A stretch of DNA of 32,948 nucleotides from an uncultured Gammaproteobacteria bacterium (GCA_913050095.1 CAJXAV010000015.1:1-32948), one strand, 5' to 3'. Shown: positions 1 through 7,542, counted from the stretch's first letter. A program made the numbers and translations. The notes: generated by a model not told the origin, from the sequence alone.

Positions 1-2
1 GG

Positions 3-107
3 AATTTATATGTAGACCCGGCTCATTATGATCCATATTTTTCAAATAAAATAGCCAATAACATTATTAAAAAAATGAAAAAATCAAATTTTATAAAGTG
101 TAATTAA
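3..107 (+). CDS. 3' end of a probable SGNH/GDSL-type hydrolase (partial)
   Basis: An open frame enters from the left edge and ends at a TAA just 5 bases before the next start. Only 34 residues are visible. They contain VDPAHYDPYFSNKIA, in which the Asp-x-x-His pattern resembles block V of SGNH-family esterases (the Asp and His of the catalytic triad close to the C-terminus), followed by a basic tail. Proteins of this family often precede SxtJ, DUF5989 and a carbamoyltransferase, so the context agrees. The identification rests on one short motif plus neighbours; the catalytic Ser and oxyanion-hole blocks lie outside the window. Confidence 0.5.
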   Translation, partial: NLYVDPAHYDPYFSNKIANNIIKKMKKSNFIKCN

Positions 108-112
108 AAAAT

Positions 113-493
113 ATGAAGATCTCAGAAGAAATAAAATTTGGCATTACATTTATAATATTATTTTTAATATTAATATCATACTTTTTTTATATTAAAAGTT
201 ACATCCCAATCTATTTTTTAGTGCCAATTATAATATTCATATCTATATCAATATTTATAAATAAATTATTATTAAAGTATTTAATGGAAAAGTGGATGAG
301 ATTTGCGATATTAATATCAAAAGTAATGAATCCAATAATCATGTGTCTTATTTACATTACTACTGTAGTTCCGATAGGTTTATTTATGAGAATATTTAGA
401 GTAGACTCATTAAAATTAAAAAAAAATAATAAAAAAACATATTGGCAAAACAGAGAAAATAATATTCCTAATGATATGAATGACCAATTTTAA
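113..493 (+). CDS. SxtJ family membrane protein
   Basis: A 126-residue hydrophobic protein with two clear membrane segments (about residues 9-28 and 31-50) and a third hydrophobic stretch around 65-95. The part near the C-terminus reads PIGLFMRIFRVDSLKLK followed by a YW motif, which matches the characteristic end of SxtJ-family proteins (pattern PxGLxMRxxxxDxLxL...YW). SxtJ proteins are small membrane proteins of unknown biochemical role that travel with carbamoyltransferases, first named from saxitoxin clusters but also common in glycan loci. The gene starts 5 bases after the preceding stop and ends 9 bases before the DUF5989 gene, so all four are likely co-transcribed. Confidence 0.8.
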   Translation: MKISEEIKFGITFIILFLILISYFFYIKSYIPIYFLVPIIIFISISIFINKLLLKYLMEKWMRFAILISKVMNPIIMCLIYITTVVPIGLFMRIFRVDSLKLKKNNKKTYWQNRENNIPNDMNDQF

Positions 494-502
494 TAAAATA
501 TT

Positions 503-652
503 ATGGCTTTCTTAAAAGAATTAATAAGATTTATAATTAGGAGAAAAAAATACTGGTTAATCCCAATTTTATTGGTATCAGCTTTGTTTGGAGCGCTCAT
601 TGTTTTAAGCGAAGGATCAGCTTTAGCTCCTTTTATTTACACTCTTTTCTAA
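503..652 (+). CDS. DUF5989 family small membrane protein
   Basis: A 49-codon gene starting at ATG 503. It encodes a basic, aromatic N-terminus (FLKELIRFIIRRKKYWLIP), then a single membrane helix (about residues 20-36), and ends with GSALAPFIYTLF. The RKKYWL(I/L)P motif followed by a helix and a terminal SAxAPFIYTLF is the hallmark of DUF5989, a family of about 50 residues found next to SxtJ and carbamoyltransferases. The start lies 9 bases after the sxtJ stop and the stop 6 bases before the carbamoyltransferase ATG. The biochemical role is unknown; a membrane anchor or partner for SxtJ is an inference from co-occurrence. Confidence 0.85.
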   Translation: MAFLKELIRFIIRRKKYWLIPILLVSALFGALIVLSEGSALAPFIYTLF

Positions 653-658
653 ATTATC

Positions 659-2446
659 ATGAAAATTATATTAGGAATTTCAGCATACTACCACGATAGT
701 GCAGCAGCACTATTGGTAGATGGTGAAATTATTTCTTGTGCACAAGAAGAAAGATTTAGTAGAAAAAAAGGTGATGCAAGTTTTCCAACAGAAGCAATAA
801 AATATTGTTTAAAAGAAGCTAATATAAGTATCTCAGATGTAAATGATATAGTTTTTTTTGAAAAGCCTTTTTTGAAATTTGAAAGATTATTGGAAACTTA
901 TATTGCTTTTGCTCCAAGGGGCTTTAAATCCTTCGCAGTAGCAATGCCATTATGGTTGAAGCAAAAATTATTTCAAAAAAGACTGATAATTAATGAGCTT
1001 AAAAAAATTGACAAAAATAAGTGTAATTTTGACGATAAGTTGAATTTCAGTGAGCACCATTACAGCCATGCAGCAAGCGCATTTTTTCCATCACCATACA
1101 AAAAAGCAGTTGTGTTAACTGTCGATGGTGTTGGTGAATGGGCTACGAGCACTTATGGAATTGGTGAAGAAAATAATCTAAATTTATATGGACAAATCGA
1201 CTATCCACATTCGTTAGGGCTATTATATTCAAGTTTTACATATTTTCTTGGTTTTACAGTTAATTCAGGGGAATACAAGGTAATGGGTCTAGCGCCATAC
1301 GGCAAGCCAATATACAAAGATTTAATTTTAGAAAAAATAATAGATGTTAAAGATGATGGATCTTTTTTCCTTGATCAAAAATATTTTAATTATTCAACAG
1401 GCCTAGAAATGATTAGTAAAAATTTTCTCAAATTATTTAATGCTGAAAGAAGAATTCCAGAAAGTGAAATCACTGATTTTCATATGGATATCGCCGCATC
1501 TATCCAGGCTGTTGTAGAAGAAGTAATGCTGAAAATTACAAAAAATCTTTATAAAAAATATAATATAGAAAATTTATGTTTAGCAGGAGGAGTTGCTTTA
1601 AATTGTGTAGCGAACGGAAAAATTTTAAGAGAAAGTGGTTTTAAAAATATTTGGGTACAACCGGCTGCTGGAGATGCCGGAGGAGCTTTAGGAGCTGCAT
1701 ATTCATTATGGTATTTAAAATATAAAATGAAAAGAAAAATTATAGAGAAAACTGACTCTATGAAAGGCTCTTACTTGGGACCAAGTTTTTCAAACATAGA
1801 AATTAAATCTTTCCTGGAAAAAAATAACATAGATTATAATGAGTACGATGATAAGACATTGCTCACACAAACTGCAAACGAGCTAAAAATGGGCAAATCA
1901 GTTGGTTGGTTTCAAGGAAGAATGGAATTTGGGCCAAGAGCACTCGGGTCAAGATCAATATTAGGTGATCCTAGATCAGAAACTATGCAAAAAAATATGA
2001 ATTTAAAAATTAAATTTAGAGAATCGTTTAGACCATTTGCACCAGCTATAATGAACGAGCACTTGAAAGAATGGTTTAATATTAATTCTGAAAGTCCGTA
2101 TATGCTTTTTGTAACAAATATTTTAGAAAAACATTTTGCTGCAGTTTCAGAAAAAGATAAAAATAAAAAAGGTATAGATTTACTTAATATAAAAAGATCG
2201 TCCTTACCTGCCACTACACATGTTGACTACTCATCAAGAATTCAGACGGTACATAAAGAAACAAACTTAAAATTTTATAATTTACTGAAAGAATTTTATG
2301 AGCAAACAAATTGTCCTGTACTTATTAATACAAGTTTTAATGTTAGAGGAGAGCCTATAGTCTGTAGTATTCAAGATGCGTACAACTGCTTTATTAAAAC
2401 AAATTTAGATATACTAGTTTGTGGTAATTATATTTTAAAAAAATAA
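659..2446 (+). CDS. NodU/TobZ/CmcH-family carbamoyltransferase
   Basis: This 595-residue protein is a full-length O-carbamoyltransferase of the NodU/CmcH/TobZ family, which transfers carbamoyl from carbamoyl phosphate, through carbamoyl-AMP, to a hydroxyl of a sugar or small molecule. The N-terminal Kae1-like domain has YHDSAAALLVDG (11-22), the metal-binding HHYSHAASAFF (133-143), TVDGVGEW (about 154-161) and LAGGVALNCVAN (about 307-318). The C-terminal YrdC-like domain begins near GRMEFGPRALGSRSILGDPR (about 420-439) and ends with TSFNVRGEP. No good ribosome binding site precedes the ATG, so translation is probably coupled to the DUF5989 gene 6 bases upstream. The acceptor cannot be read from sequence; an upstream glycan locus outside the window is likely. 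Confidence 0.93.
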   Translation: MKIILGISAYYHDSAAALLVDGEIISCAQEERFSRKKGDASFPTEAIKYCLKEANISISDVNDIVFFEKPFLKFERLLETYIAFAPRGFKSFAVAMPLWLKQKLFQKRLIINELKKIDKNKCNFDDKLNFSEHHYSHAASAFFPSPYKKAVVLTVDGVGEWATSTYGIGEENNLNLYGQIDYPHSLGLLYSSFTYFLGFTVNSGEYKVMGLAPYGKPIYKDLILEKIIDVKDDGSFFLDQKYFNYSTGLEMISKNFLKLFNAERRIPESEITDFHMDIAASIQAVVEEVMLKITKNLYKKYNIENLCLAGGVALNCVANGKILRESGFKNIWVQPAAGDAGGALGAAYSLWYLKYKMKRKIIEKTDSMKGSYLGPSFSNIEIKSFLEKNNIDYNEYDDKTLLTQTANELKMGKSVGWFQGRMEFGPRALGSRSILGDPRSETMQKNMNLKIKFRESFRPFAPAIMNEHLKEWFNINSESPYMLFVTNILEKHFAAVSEKDKNKKGIDLLNIKRSSLPATTHVDYSSRIQTVHKETNLKFYNLLKEFYEQTNCPVLINTSFNVRGEPIVCSIQDAYNCFIKTNLDILVCGNYILKK

Positions 2447-2472
2447 TGAAATTTTAAATAAACGGAGCATTT

Positions 2473-2997
2473 ATGGTAAAAATAAAATATATTAAAAAAC
2501 TTGTATTCTTTTTAGTTATTTTTATATACGGATGTTCAGAACAATACAAATTTACTGACAAAGAAAATTTAAATAAAATTTTAAATGATTTATCAAATGG
2601 GGACTTTTACTCATGCAATTTTGAAAGAGTAATAGAAGAAAAGAATTTTAATTTCAAACCAAATAGAAACATAAATTTAATTTACACGGATAAAATAATA
2701 GGCTTAATATATAAAAATGATAAATGGAATCATGGCAACAGTATTTTTAAAAAGAAAATAAACTCTGAGTATGAATATATTCTGGGTAGTTTTTACTCAG
2801 GAACTGACTTTAATGAAAATGAAGAGCAAGATATGACAATATTAAAATTTGATGGAAAAACTTTGCAAGTTAACTTGTTTGATGAAAATAGATATAGTTC
2901 ATATAATTGCAAACATTTGAAGGAATTAATATCAGAAGCCATGAAAAAACAAATTTTAAAGAATTTTTTACTTCAACGTAATGAAGACCGATACTAA
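2473..2997 (+). CDS. Hypothetical lipoprotein
   Basis: A 174-residue protein with a bacterial lipoprotein signal: positively charged start (MVKIKYIKK), hydrophobic core (about residues 10-19) and an IYGC lipobox with the lipidated cysteine at about residue 21. It would sit anchored on the periplasmic side of the inner or outer membrane. The remaining sequence is hydrophilic, rich in Asn, Lys and Glu, with no motif I recognise. The start is supported by CGGAG about 9 bases upstream. It lies 26 bases after the carbamoyltransferase and 30 bases before the next gene, so it may belong to either unit. Confidence 0.75.
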   Translation: MVKIKYIKKLVFFLVIFIYGCSEQYKFTDKENLNKILNDLSNGDFYSCNFERVIEEKNFNFKPNRNINLIYTDKIIGLIYKNDKWNHGNSIFKKKINSEYEYILGSFYSGTDFNENEEQDMTILKFDGKTLQVNLFDENRYSSYNCKHLKELISEAMKKQILKNFLLQRNEDRY

Positions 2998-3027
2998 AAT
3001 TAACAATTAGAGATAAGAAACTAAAAG

Positions 3028-4026
3028 ATGGACCCTATATCGCAAGGAGCTGTAGCTGCCGTTGTTGCGCAGCAGCCAGCTAAATTCAAAAATATATTAG
3101 TAGTGACAGTACTTGGTTTTTTATCAGGAATGGCACCAGATCTAGATATTTTTATTAGGTCTAGCAGTGATCCTCTGCTTACTCTTGAATTTCATCGGCA
3201 GTTTACTCATTCATTATTATTTATACCAATCGGCGGATTTGTATGCGGTGTATTCTTTTACAATTTATTTGCCAAACGCTTTGGATTAAATTTTTTATCA
3301 ACTTATTACATTTGTACATTAGGTTATGCTACACATGGTTTTCTTGACGCTTGCACATCATATGGAACGCAACTTTTATGGCCATTTAGTAACGATAGAA
3401 TTTCATGGAATACAATATCAATTATTGATCCTGTATTTACAATACCAATATTACTTCTAATAGTGCTTTATGTTTATAAAAAAAATAAAATATTTTGTAG
3501 ATTAGCACTTGCATGGATTATGCTTTACATTTTATTTGGACATGTTCAGCATGAAAGAGCAAAAAATATTTTAGAAGATATTGCAATTTCAAGAGACCAT
3601 AAGATTATAAGAGCAGAAGTTAAACCAAGCTTTGGTAATATCATAGTCTGGAAAATAATATATAGTACAAAAAATAGTTTTTATGTAGATGCAGTGAAGC
3701 TAGGATACAAAACTAAATTTTATGAAGGATCTAAAATTGATAAACTAAGTATAAAAGATGCTTTTCCATGGTTAGATTATAGTAGCCAACAGGCAAAAGA
3801 CATAGATAGATTCAGGTGGTTTTCTAATGAATTTATTGCCTTAGATGAAAAATTTAAAAATCGAATTATAGATATAAGGTATTCTATGCTACCAAATGAA
3901 ATTAAAGGCTTGTGGGGAATAGAGCTTGATGAGTTAGCTAATTCTGATAGCCATGTAACTTATGTGTTTAATAGAGAAAGAAATTTAGATAAAATTAAAA
4001 AATTATTTAAAATGATCAAAGAATAA
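3028..4026 (+). CDS. Inner-membrane metal-dependent hydrolase, DUF457/YdjM-like
   Basis: A 332-residue membrane protein of the YdjM/YbcI (DUF457) family, annotated as putative inner-membrane metal-dependent hydrolases. The N-terminus MDPISQGAVAA, the pair MAPDLD (Asp38, Asp40) and HRQFTHS (His56, His61) are the conserved putative metal-binding residues, followed by YATHGFLDACTSYGT with another His/Asp group. Membrane segments lie at about 22-36, 63-80, 90-110, 133-147 and 157-172; the C-terminal half, from about residue 190, is soluble. The physiological substrate is not known for the family. It sits between the lipoprotein and the S51 peptidase on the same strand. Confidence 0.85.
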   Translation: MDPISQGAVAAVVAQQPAKFKNILVVTVLGFLSGMAPDLDIFIRSSSDPLLTLEFHRQFTHSLLFIPIGGFVCGVFFYNLFAKRFGLNFLSTYYICTLGYATHGFLDACTSYGTQLLWPFSNDRISWNTISIIDPVFTIPILLLIVLYVYKKNKIFCRLALAWIMLYILFGHVQHERAKNILEDIAISRDHKIIRAEVKPSFGNIIVWKIIYSTKNSFYVDAVKLGYKTKFYEGSKIDKLSIKDAFPWLDYSSQQAKDIDRFRWFSNEFIALDEKFKNRIIDIRYSMLPNEIKGLWGIELDELANSDSHVTYVFNRERNLDKIKKLFKMIKE

Positions 4027-4047
4027 TTATGTATAAAAAGAAAATAA

Positions 4048-4743
4048 ATGGATAAACAAATAATTGCAATTGGCGGTGGTGGTTTTGGTCGAAATCCTGG
4101 AGATGGGATTATTGAAAAATACATTATAGAGCAATCTGAAAAAAATAAACCAAATATTTGCTTTATACCTACAGCAACAGGTGACGATGAATCTTACAAA
4201 GTAAGTTATTATGCAACATTGAGTAAATTAAGCTGCAACCCAACACATTTAGATTTTTTTAAAAGAACTCCAGACTTAGAAAAATTAATAAATCAGCAAG
4301 ACATAATATTTGTTGGAGGTGGTAATACTAAAAGTATGTTATCAGTATGGCGTGAATGGGGATTAGATAAAATTTTAAAAAAAGCATATGAAAATGGCGT
4401 AATTATGTCTGGTGTAAGTGCGGGAGCTATATGTTGGTTTGAAAAGGGAGTTACAGATTCATGGGCGGATCAATTGAATATTATTGAATGTTTAGGTTTT
4501 ACTAAGGGTAATTGTTGCCCCCACTATGATGAAGAATATGAGCGAAGACCATCATTAATCAAATTCTTAGAAGAGCAGAAATTAAAAGATTGTTATGCTA
4601 TAGAGGGGGGATGTGCTTTGCATATTAAAAATGATAATGTATATTCAGTAGTATCTTTCCGAGAAAATAAAAAGTCTTATCTGGTTAATTTAGAAGATGG
4701 GAAGATTACAGAAAATATTTGTTCAACAATAAAAATACCTTAA
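4048..4743 (+). CDS. Peptidase S51 family protein (peptidase E-like)
   Basis: A 231-residue member of the S51 family, whose best-known member, peptidase E, cleaves Asp-X dipeptides in the cytoplasm. The serine nucleophile sits in SGVSAGAICW (Ser124), after a FVGGGNTKSML motif (about 88-98) that forms part of the active-site region; the N-terminal IAIGGGGFG is also typical. No signal peptide is seen. It starts 21 bases after the membrane hydrolase. The family also contains cyanophycinases, so the substrate (dipeptides or another isoaspartyl-type peptide) is uncertain, but the length and motifs fit the small cytoplasmic peptidase E group better than secreted cyanophycinases. Confidence 0.85.
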   Translation: MDKQIIAIGGGGFGRNPGDGIIEKYIIEQSEKNKPNICFIPTATGDDESYKVSYYATLSKLSCNPTHLDFFKRTPDLEKLINQQDIIFVGGGNTKSMLSVWREWGLDKILKKAYENGVIMSGVSAGAICWFEKGVTDSWADQLNIIECLGFTKGNCCPHYDEEYERRPSLIKFLEEQKLKDCYAIEGGCALHIKNDNVYSVVSFRENKKSYLVNLEDGKITENICSTIKIP

Positions 4744-4760
4744 CTAAGAGGGATAAAAAA

Positions 4761-5102
4761 ATGAGTATACCTATTATTATTATGGCTTCTACAACTATGC
4801 TACTAGCTGCATACATAGGGATTGTTGTTTTTAGAATTAAAAATAATAATCTAATAAGCTCAAAATATATAAATCTAGCATTCTCATTTGTATTAATTGC
4901 TTTTAAATCTTTTCTACAAGCTGGTAAAGGTTTTGAATTATTGAGTGCTATAGGACAGTCAGCAGGGTTTGTATATATGTTTATTATTCCAGCATTTGTA
5001 GTTGTTTTTATGGTAAATAAATTTAAATTTGATATGGATGAATTTATGAGTTCGTGGTTCTTTACGCAGATATGTTGTCTTTTTGTTATATCAACCCATT
5101 AA
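4761..5102 (+). CDS. Hypothetical small membrane protein
   Basis: A 113-residue hydrophobic protein starting at ATG 4761, chosen because AAGAGGG lies about 8 bases upstream; an in-frame upstream extension to 4719 would overlap the peptidase gene and lacks such a site. Predicted membrane segments are at about residues 3-22, 34-53 and 66-84, with a further hydrophobic stretch near the C-terminus (95-110). I recognise no family motif. It is close-packed between the S51 peptidase and the HIT gene. Confidence 0.7.
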   Translation: MSIPIIIMASTTMLLAAYIGIVVFRIKNNNLISSKYINLAFSFVLIAFKSFLQAGKGFELLSAIGQSAGFVYMFIIPAFVVVFMVNKFKFDMDEFMSSWFFTQICCLFVISTH

Positions 5103-5135
5103 GCTCATTTAATAACATTAAAATGGAGTGAAGAA

Positions 5136-5522
5136 GTGTCAGAAAGTATATTTTACAGTTTTAAAAAATTTGATGAGAATGAATTTTTCTTTGCTTTAAG
5201 AGATGGCTATCCCGTTACACCACTTCATACTCTAATAGTACCGCAAAGGCATATAATTTCATATTTTGAACTAAATCCTATTGAGCATGAAAATCTTTTT
5301 CCGTTTTTAGAGAGACAAAAAAATAAAATTTTAAGTGAAGACTCATCTGTAACTGCTTTTAATATCGGTATAAATGATGGCACAGATGCTGGAAGGAGCG
5401 TAGATCATTTGCATATTCACCTTATACCTAGAAGAAAAGATGATATGGATAATCCGAGAGGTGGAGTAAGGGGTGTAATACCTGAGAAGCAGAAGTATGT
5501 AAGAAAGGAAGAAATAATATGA
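5136..5522 (+). CDS. HIT family nucleotide-binding protein
   Basis: A 128-residue histidine-triad protein. The signature HLHIHLI (His91, His93, His95) is intact, preceded by GRSVDHLHIH and by the typical N-terminal PLHTLIVPQRHI segment. HIT proteins hydrolyse or bind nucleoside phosphoramidates, adenylylated lysine or dinucleotide polyphosphates in the cytoplasm; the exact substrate here is unknown. Translation starts at GTG 5136, supported by GGAG about 7 bases upstream. The stop TGA overlaps the ATG of the thioesterase gene (ATGA), so the two are translationally coupled. Confidence 0.9.
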   Translation: MSESIFYSFKKFDENEFFFALRDGYPVTPLHTLIVPQRHIISYFELNPIEHENLFPFLERQKNKILSEDSSVTAFNIGINDGTDAGRSVDHLHIHLIPRRKDDMDNPRGGVRGVIPEKQKYVRKEEII

Positions 5523-6034
5523 CAGAAAAAATAAAACAAGAAAAAACATTACTAATGACTCGTTTAATGACACCAGATATGTCGAATTTTTCAGGAAAAG
5601 TTCATGGTGGAACAATTCTCAAATTATTAGACGAGGCTGCTTTCACATGCGCATCAAGATATTGTAAAACTTACGTTGTCACAAAATCATTAGATCAAGT
5701 TGAATTCAAAAATCCAATAGAGGTAGGAGATCTTGTAACTTTTAAATGTAACGTAAATTATGTTGGCAAAAGTTCTATGGAAGTAGGTGTGCGCGTAGAG
5801 GGTGAAAGAATTAGGGAAAAAAAAGAATACCATGCTATTTCAAGCTACTTCACTATGGTTTCAGTAAATGAGGAAGGAAGACCAATGGAAGTGCCAAGGT
5901 TAAATTTTGAATCAGAGACTGAAGAAAAATTATTTGAAGCGGGAAAAATGAGATGCGCAATGAGAAAAGAAATTCAGGCAAGAAATAAAGAGCTACATGT
6001 AAGCCTAGACAATTGGATTAAAATTTGGAGTTAA
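5519..6034 (+). CDS. Acyl-CoA thioesterase, hotdog fold
   Basis: A 171-residue single-hotdog thioesterase of the YciA/ACOT type that hydrolyses acyl-CoA to free fatty acid and CoA. The motif KVHGGTILKLLDEAAF (27-42) includes the HGG turn and the candidate catalytic Asp38; VTKSLDQVEFKNPIEVGDLV is the usual substrate-binding strand region. The start overlaps the HIT gene by 4 bases. The C-terminus (about 130-171) is longer and charged compared with YciA, nearer to the ACOT-like group. No membrane or signal sequence is seen. Confidence 0.88.
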   Translation: MTEKIKQEKTLLMTRLMTPDMSNFSGKVHGGTILKLLDEAAFTCASRYCKTYVVTKSLDQVEFKNPIEVGDLVTFKCNVNYVGKSSMEVGVRVEGERIREKKEYHAISSYFTMVSVNEEGRPMEVPRLNFESETEEKLFEAGKMRCAMRKEIQARNKELHVSLDNWIKIWS

Positions 6035-6040
6035 TAAAAA

Positions 6041-6316
6041 ATGAGTACTGATATTACAGCTGATATTAAAAAAATTGTTAAAAAAGGGAAAGAAGATGGA
6101 TATATATTAATTTCTGAGTTAAATGAAATTATTAAAGATTTAAAGTCTGCTGATCAGCAATATATTAGAGATGGTATGGAAGAACTTGAAATACAAGTTG
6201 TTAAAACTCCAAAAGATTATGATGAATATAAATATATGACAGGCGAAGAGGCAATAGCTTTTTTGCAGGGTCTAAGCGATGGGAAAACAAAAGCTTTTGT
6301 AAAAGAAGAAGAATAA
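6041..6316 (+). CDS. Stand-alone sigma-70 region 1.1-like protein
   Basis: A 91-residue protein whose residues 7-55 resemble region 1.1 of the primary sigma factor: the pattern K-I-V-x-x-G-K-E-x-G-Y-I/L-x-x-x-E-L-N near residues 12-29, and later ELEIQVV (48-54), parallels LVTRGKEQGYLTYAEVN and DMGIQVM of E. coli RpoD. Nothing of sigma regions 1.2-4 follows; the frame continues with an acidic and aromatic segment (DYDEYKYMTGEEAIAFL) and stops. In RpoD, region 1.1 is an acidic DNA mimic that occupies the RNA polymerase main channel. A free copy could bind polymerase, but that is inference. It follows the thioesterase by 6 bases, with GGAG inside the end of that gene. Confidence 0.75.
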   Translation: MSTDITADIKKIVKKGKEDGYILISELNEIIKDLKSADQQYIRDGMEELEIQVVKTPKDYDEYKYMTGEEAIAFLQGLSDGKTKAFVKEEE

Positions 6317-6343
6317 AAGTACATAACAAAAGTCTTTAATTTT

Positions 6344-6544
6344 TTAAAAATGAGGGTCCAAACCAATAATAAGAACATAAGAAAACCAAATTGCTGATAT
6401 TATAATTAAAATATAATAAATAGGGCTTGCAATAATTTCAAATTTTTTATCTTTATTTAAAAAATTATGTCTTACATTAATAATCAAGAATAAAGTAAGA
6501 AGAGGAATAAAAATGATACAAATAATAAATAATCCTGTGCTCAT
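6344..6544 (-). CDS. Hypothetical small membrane protein
   Basis: A 66-residue protein with two predicted membrane helices (about residues 4-22 and 40-60) separated by a short basic loop (RHNFLNKDKKF). It begins 6 bases after the stop of the DsrC-like gene on the same strand, so it is likely co-transcribed with it. No motif is recognised. The short length and AT-rich composition leave some doubt that it is expressed, but the adjacency and coherent topology support a real gene. Confidence 0.5.
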   Translation of the reverse strand: MSTGLFIICIIFIPLLTLFLIINVRHNFLNKDKKFEIIASPIYYILIIISAIWFSYVLIIGLDPHF

Positions 6545-6550
6545 AATAAT

Positions 6551-6895
6551 TTAGGTATCTGGTTGAGGCATTGGAAGCCCAGCTAATTTACAAATTTCAT
6601 GAATAGGGTCAAACTTAAATAAATTATAAATATGGTGCTCATAAACCTTTTTGTTATGAAATTTTCTTATATTTGGAGTTAAATCCATTAACATCTGGTG
6701 CATAGTTGGACACTCAAGATTAATTTGATAATAATCTCTAAAATAATAAATTAATTCCCAATGATCGGTAAAGAGATTAATTTGGTCCATCTTAGCAACT
6801 TCTAATGCAAAAGATTCAGACCAATCATCCATCTGTCTAAGAAAACCTTGCTCGTTAATTTTTATAATTTTCCCATTAACTACTAGTTGATCCAT
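6551..6895 (-). CDS. DsrC/TusE family protein lacking the C-terminal cysteine
   Basis: A 114-residue protein of the DsrC/TusE family, which carries sulfur as a persulfide on a C-terminal arm, in tRNA thiolation (TusE) or dissimilatory sulfur metabolism (DsrC). Family features are the N-terminal VNGK...INEQGFL, a DWSESFA motif, TDHWELIYYFRDYY (43-56) and the terminal ICKLAGLPMP. Cys102 aligns with the inner cysteine (CysB) of DsrC, but the catalytic penultimate cysteine (CysA), 11 residues further on, is Asp113: the protein ends LPMPQPDT. The middle region is also divergent (CPTMHQMLMDL replaces the usual APAVRVLTKA). Sulfur-carrier chemistry by the usual route is therefore unlikely; a regulatory or altered role is inferred. 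A small membrane protein gene follows. Confidence 0.85.
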   Translation of the reverse strand: MDQLVVNGKIIKINEQGFLRQMDDWSESFALEVAKMDQINLFTDHWELIYYFRDYYQINLECPTMHQMLMDLTPNIRKFHNKKVYEHHIYNLFKFDPIHEICKLAGLPMPQPDT

Positions 6896-6923
6896 AAAGA
6901 CCTCATAAGTTTACATACATATA

Positions 6924-6940
6924 TTTAGTATCTTACTAAA
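6924..6940. promoter_or_regulatory. Palindrome upstream of the DsrC-like gene
   Basis: TTTAGTA-TCT-TACTAAA is a perfect inverted repeat with 7-base arms and a 3-base centre, about 30 bases upstream of the DsrC-like start, in the gap shared with the divergent lysine-rich gene. It is placed like an operator, but in DNA this AT-rich short palindromes arise by chance. A run of A follows on the plus strand, so on the minus strand it is preceded by T and is not a terminator. Confidence 0.3.
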
Positions 6941-7086
6941 AAAAAAATAATCAAATACATTCACAATTTAATTAAATTATTATCCGCTAATAATGTTTTA
7001 TAAATAAATTTTATAAATACAATTAAAAAAATCAAAAGAAAAAGAAAATTTGAAGTCTATAATAATAATAAAGTGGAGGTAAAAAT

Positions 7087-7542
7087 ATGATAAATATTAA
7101 TAAAGAAAAAAATAATTTTTATTATGAAAATAAAAAGGAAAAATTAAGAAAAAAAATTTTAGAAAAAATAAATTTAATTCAAAACAAAATTAATCAAAGT
7201 AGTTCCTTTGATAATAAAGTAAAATTGACAAATAAATTAATAAAAATAAAAAATATTTATAATTTTATATTAATTAAACCAAAAGAAAAAAATAGAAAGA
7301 AAGAAATACAAAATATAGATTTTAGGATTAGTAGATTCGAAAAAGATTTGCAATTTCTAGATAATAATATTTCTTATGATTATAAGAAAATTGTAAAAAT
7401 TAAGCTAAAAATTAATAAACTTAAAAAAAGAAAAAAAAGACTAGATGGGAAAATTTTTTATAAAAAGAAAATAAAGATACAGCCATCATTAATTAGACGA
7501 ACGTTTAGAAAATATAGTGTTATAGATAATTTTGTAGCATGA
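7087..7542 (+). CDS. Lysine-rich hypothetical protein
   Basis: A 151-residue protein of extreme composition: 36 Lys and 9 Arg against 14 acidic residues, with abundant Ile and Asn. Several stretches have heptad-like spacing of Ile/Leu (about residues 15-55 and 70-120), suggesting coiled coil or long helices; a basic cluster KLKKRKKRLDGK lies at about 111-122. No signal peptide or domain is recognised. A strong ribosome binding site (GTGGAGGT) lies about 6 bases before the ATG, and the frame is open over 450 bases, which supports a real gene. Its charge would suit binding of nucleic acid or ribosomes, but no function is assigned. It stands alone between two intergenic gaps. Confidence 0.6.
   Translation: MININKEKNNFYYENKKEKLRKKILEKINLIQNKINQSSSFDNKVKLTNKLIKIKNIYNFILIKPKEKNRKKEIQNIDFRISRFEKDLQFLDNNISYDYKKIVKIKLKINKLKKRKKRLDGKIFYKKKIKIQPSLIRRTFRKYSVIDNFVA

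Noticed and set aside
1912-2214. 100-residue minus-strand frame within the carbamoyltransferase gene.
   Set aside because: It lies wholly inside a well-supported gene, lacks a ribosome binding site and its translation has no family features; it is a shadow frame.
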